NCBI GenBank assembly: GCA_009667805.1
Contig: CM019067.1
Location: 241,711,721 to 241,775,720 of the forward strand
Direction: 5' to 3'
DNA: 64,000 nt
From: Leptobrachium leishanense
Lineage: Eukaryota > Chordata > Amphibia > Anura > Megophryidae
Positions 62,899 to 64,000 of the stretch are shown piece after piece. The first letter of the stretch is position 1. Each line of letters opens with the position of its first letter. The translations under genes were made by a program, and so were the position numbers. The notes under the pieces are model-generated. The model did no database searches and was not told the DNA's origin. It saw nothing but the letters and a program-made list of their open reading frames with translations.

Positions 62899-64000
62899 AC
62901 ATCTATATATATAAACGCGAAAGTCCTGACTGACTGACTGACTCATCAACGCCCAGCTGAAACCGTTTAACCTAGGAACGTGAAATTTTGAAGGTGCACT
63001 GTTTTTATGATGTAGGCACCCACTAAGGAAGGATTTTTGGAAACTCCGCCCCTAAGGGGGTGAAAAAGGGGGTTGAATATTTTAAACAGGATACCTCAAA
63101 ACCAGAAGATGCTACAGATGCAAAAATCGGTATTTAGATTGGTCTTGAAAAATAAAAAAACACATATTTTACCGTTTTTCAAAAATCCAAGTGGGGGCGA
63201 AAAAAGGGGGTTGAATATTTTAAACAGGATACCTGTATCTCCAAAACAGACAATGTTACAGTCCTGAAAATTGGTATTTAGAGTTGTCTTGAAAAATAAA
63301 ACAACACGTATTTTACCATGTTCTGAAAAGTCCTTGGGAGGGCAAAAACGGGGGTTGAATACCTTTATCAGTATACCTATATTTCAAAAACCGAAGATGT
63401 TACAGGTGTGAAATTTGGTATTTACAATCTTCGTGAAAAAAATCAAACATGTTTTTTGCCATTTTCCACAAATCCAATTGGGGGGGTCGGGGGAAAGGGG
63501 TCTGAATATTTTTATCATTATACCTATATTTCAAAAACCAAAGATGTTACAGATGTGAAATTTGGTATTTACAATCTTCTTGAAAAATAAAAGCAGGTGT
63601 TTTACCATTTTCCAAAAATCCCAAGGGGGGGATGAAAAAAAGGGGGGCTGAATTACTTTTAAACAGGATACCTATATCTCAAAAACAGAAGATGTTACAT
63701 ACGTGAAAATTGGTATTTAGATTCGTCTTGAGAAACAAAAAAACACCTATTTTACCATTTTCCAAAAATTCAGTGGGAGGGGGGCAAAAAGGGGGGGGGT
63801 TGAATACTTTTATCAGTATACCTATATTTCAAAAACCAAAGATGTTACAGGTGTGAAATTTGGCACTTACATTCTTCTTGAAAAATAAAAGAACACGTCT
63901 TTTACAATTTTCCAAAAATCCCAAGTGGGGGGGAAAGGGGGGGTTCTACCAAAAAAAACTCAAGTTTCTTTTAAAAAACTATTTTAACAAAACCTAAAAT
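62899..64000 (+). mobile_element. possible Helitron-like 5' end with a tandem array
   Basis: tctatatatataaacgcgaaag at 62901 followed by ctgactgactgactgactcatcaacg resembles 5' ends of some animal Helitrons, which begin with TC and carry no inverted repeats. From 63073 six units begin with ttgaata or ctgaata (63073, 63211, 63355, 63502, 63648, 63800), 138-152 bp apart. Each has cagtatacctatatttc-like, gatgttacag and gaaaaataaaa words and a G-rich run. The element continues beyond the window. The superfamily is tentative; the array is certain. Confidence 0.5.

Overview
The window is vertebrate nuclear DNA, most likely from a frog or other amphibian. That placing is an inference. It rests on two exons that resemble vertebrate COA1, on an L1/Tx1-type LINE, on short elements with TTAAAGGG-type ends like the T2 MITEs known from Xenopus, and on a very dense set of young and old DNA transposons. 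There are no prokaryotic operons, and I recognised no rRNA, tRNA or CRISPR array. Only about 250 coding bases look like host gene; most of the rest is mobile DNA and spacer.

Host gene: two spliced coding exons on the + strand (50826-50924 and 56866-57017) join in frame into the first 82 codons of a protein that matches COA1, a mitochondrial inner-membrane assembly factor for respiratory complexes IV and I. The 3' coding exons were not found before the window ends.

Region 1-13 kb: spacer with small hAT-type MITEs (8.1 and 8.4 kb), a 1.2-kb hAT element filled by a CT-rich minisatellite (3.1-4.3 kb), dispersed fold-back repeats, and a mariner-like remnant split by a decayed Tc1 copy (9.97-11.4 kb). 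Region 13.5-21.4 kb is one nested block: a hAT element with a perfect 8-bp target duplication carries a 21-bp minisatellite, and two LINEs sit inside that array. One is a frameshifted, near full-length L2/Crack-like element on the - strand with an N-terminal 2A-like motif. The other is a 5'-truncated CR1 on the + strand with an open reading frame.

Region 22-43 kb: more hAT MITEs, three copies of a 425-436 bp fold-back MITE (ggctagggtcag ends), an internally deleted Tc1 relic, a 1.7-kb hAT element, and two complete Tc1 transposons with uninterrupted DD34E transposase genes (34.1-35.7 kb on +, 40.3-41.9 kb on -). An L1-type element holding ORF1 but no ORF2 lies at 37.86-39.74 kb. The 40.3-42.4 kb block can be read exactly: a Tc1 and a MITE both landed in the same 3' tail of an L2-type LINE, and other copies of that tail in the window show the empty sites.

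Region 43-64 kb: a 1.1-kb element containing nine consecutive palindromes (44.5-45.6 kb), an L1 3' end (47.9-48.8 kb), the COA1 exons, and a second decayed Tc1 family with a MITE inside it (52.5-55.0 kb). Beyond these lie two L2 3' ends in opposite orientation, another hAT element, a mariner remnant, and a Helitron-like 5' end leading into a roughly 145-bp tandem array at the right edge. No single locus looks like a new defence or metabolic system. The strongest leads are the intact Tc1 family, the 2A-bearing LINE, the ORF1-only L1 element, the palindrome string, and the precise nested insertions that allow relative dating.
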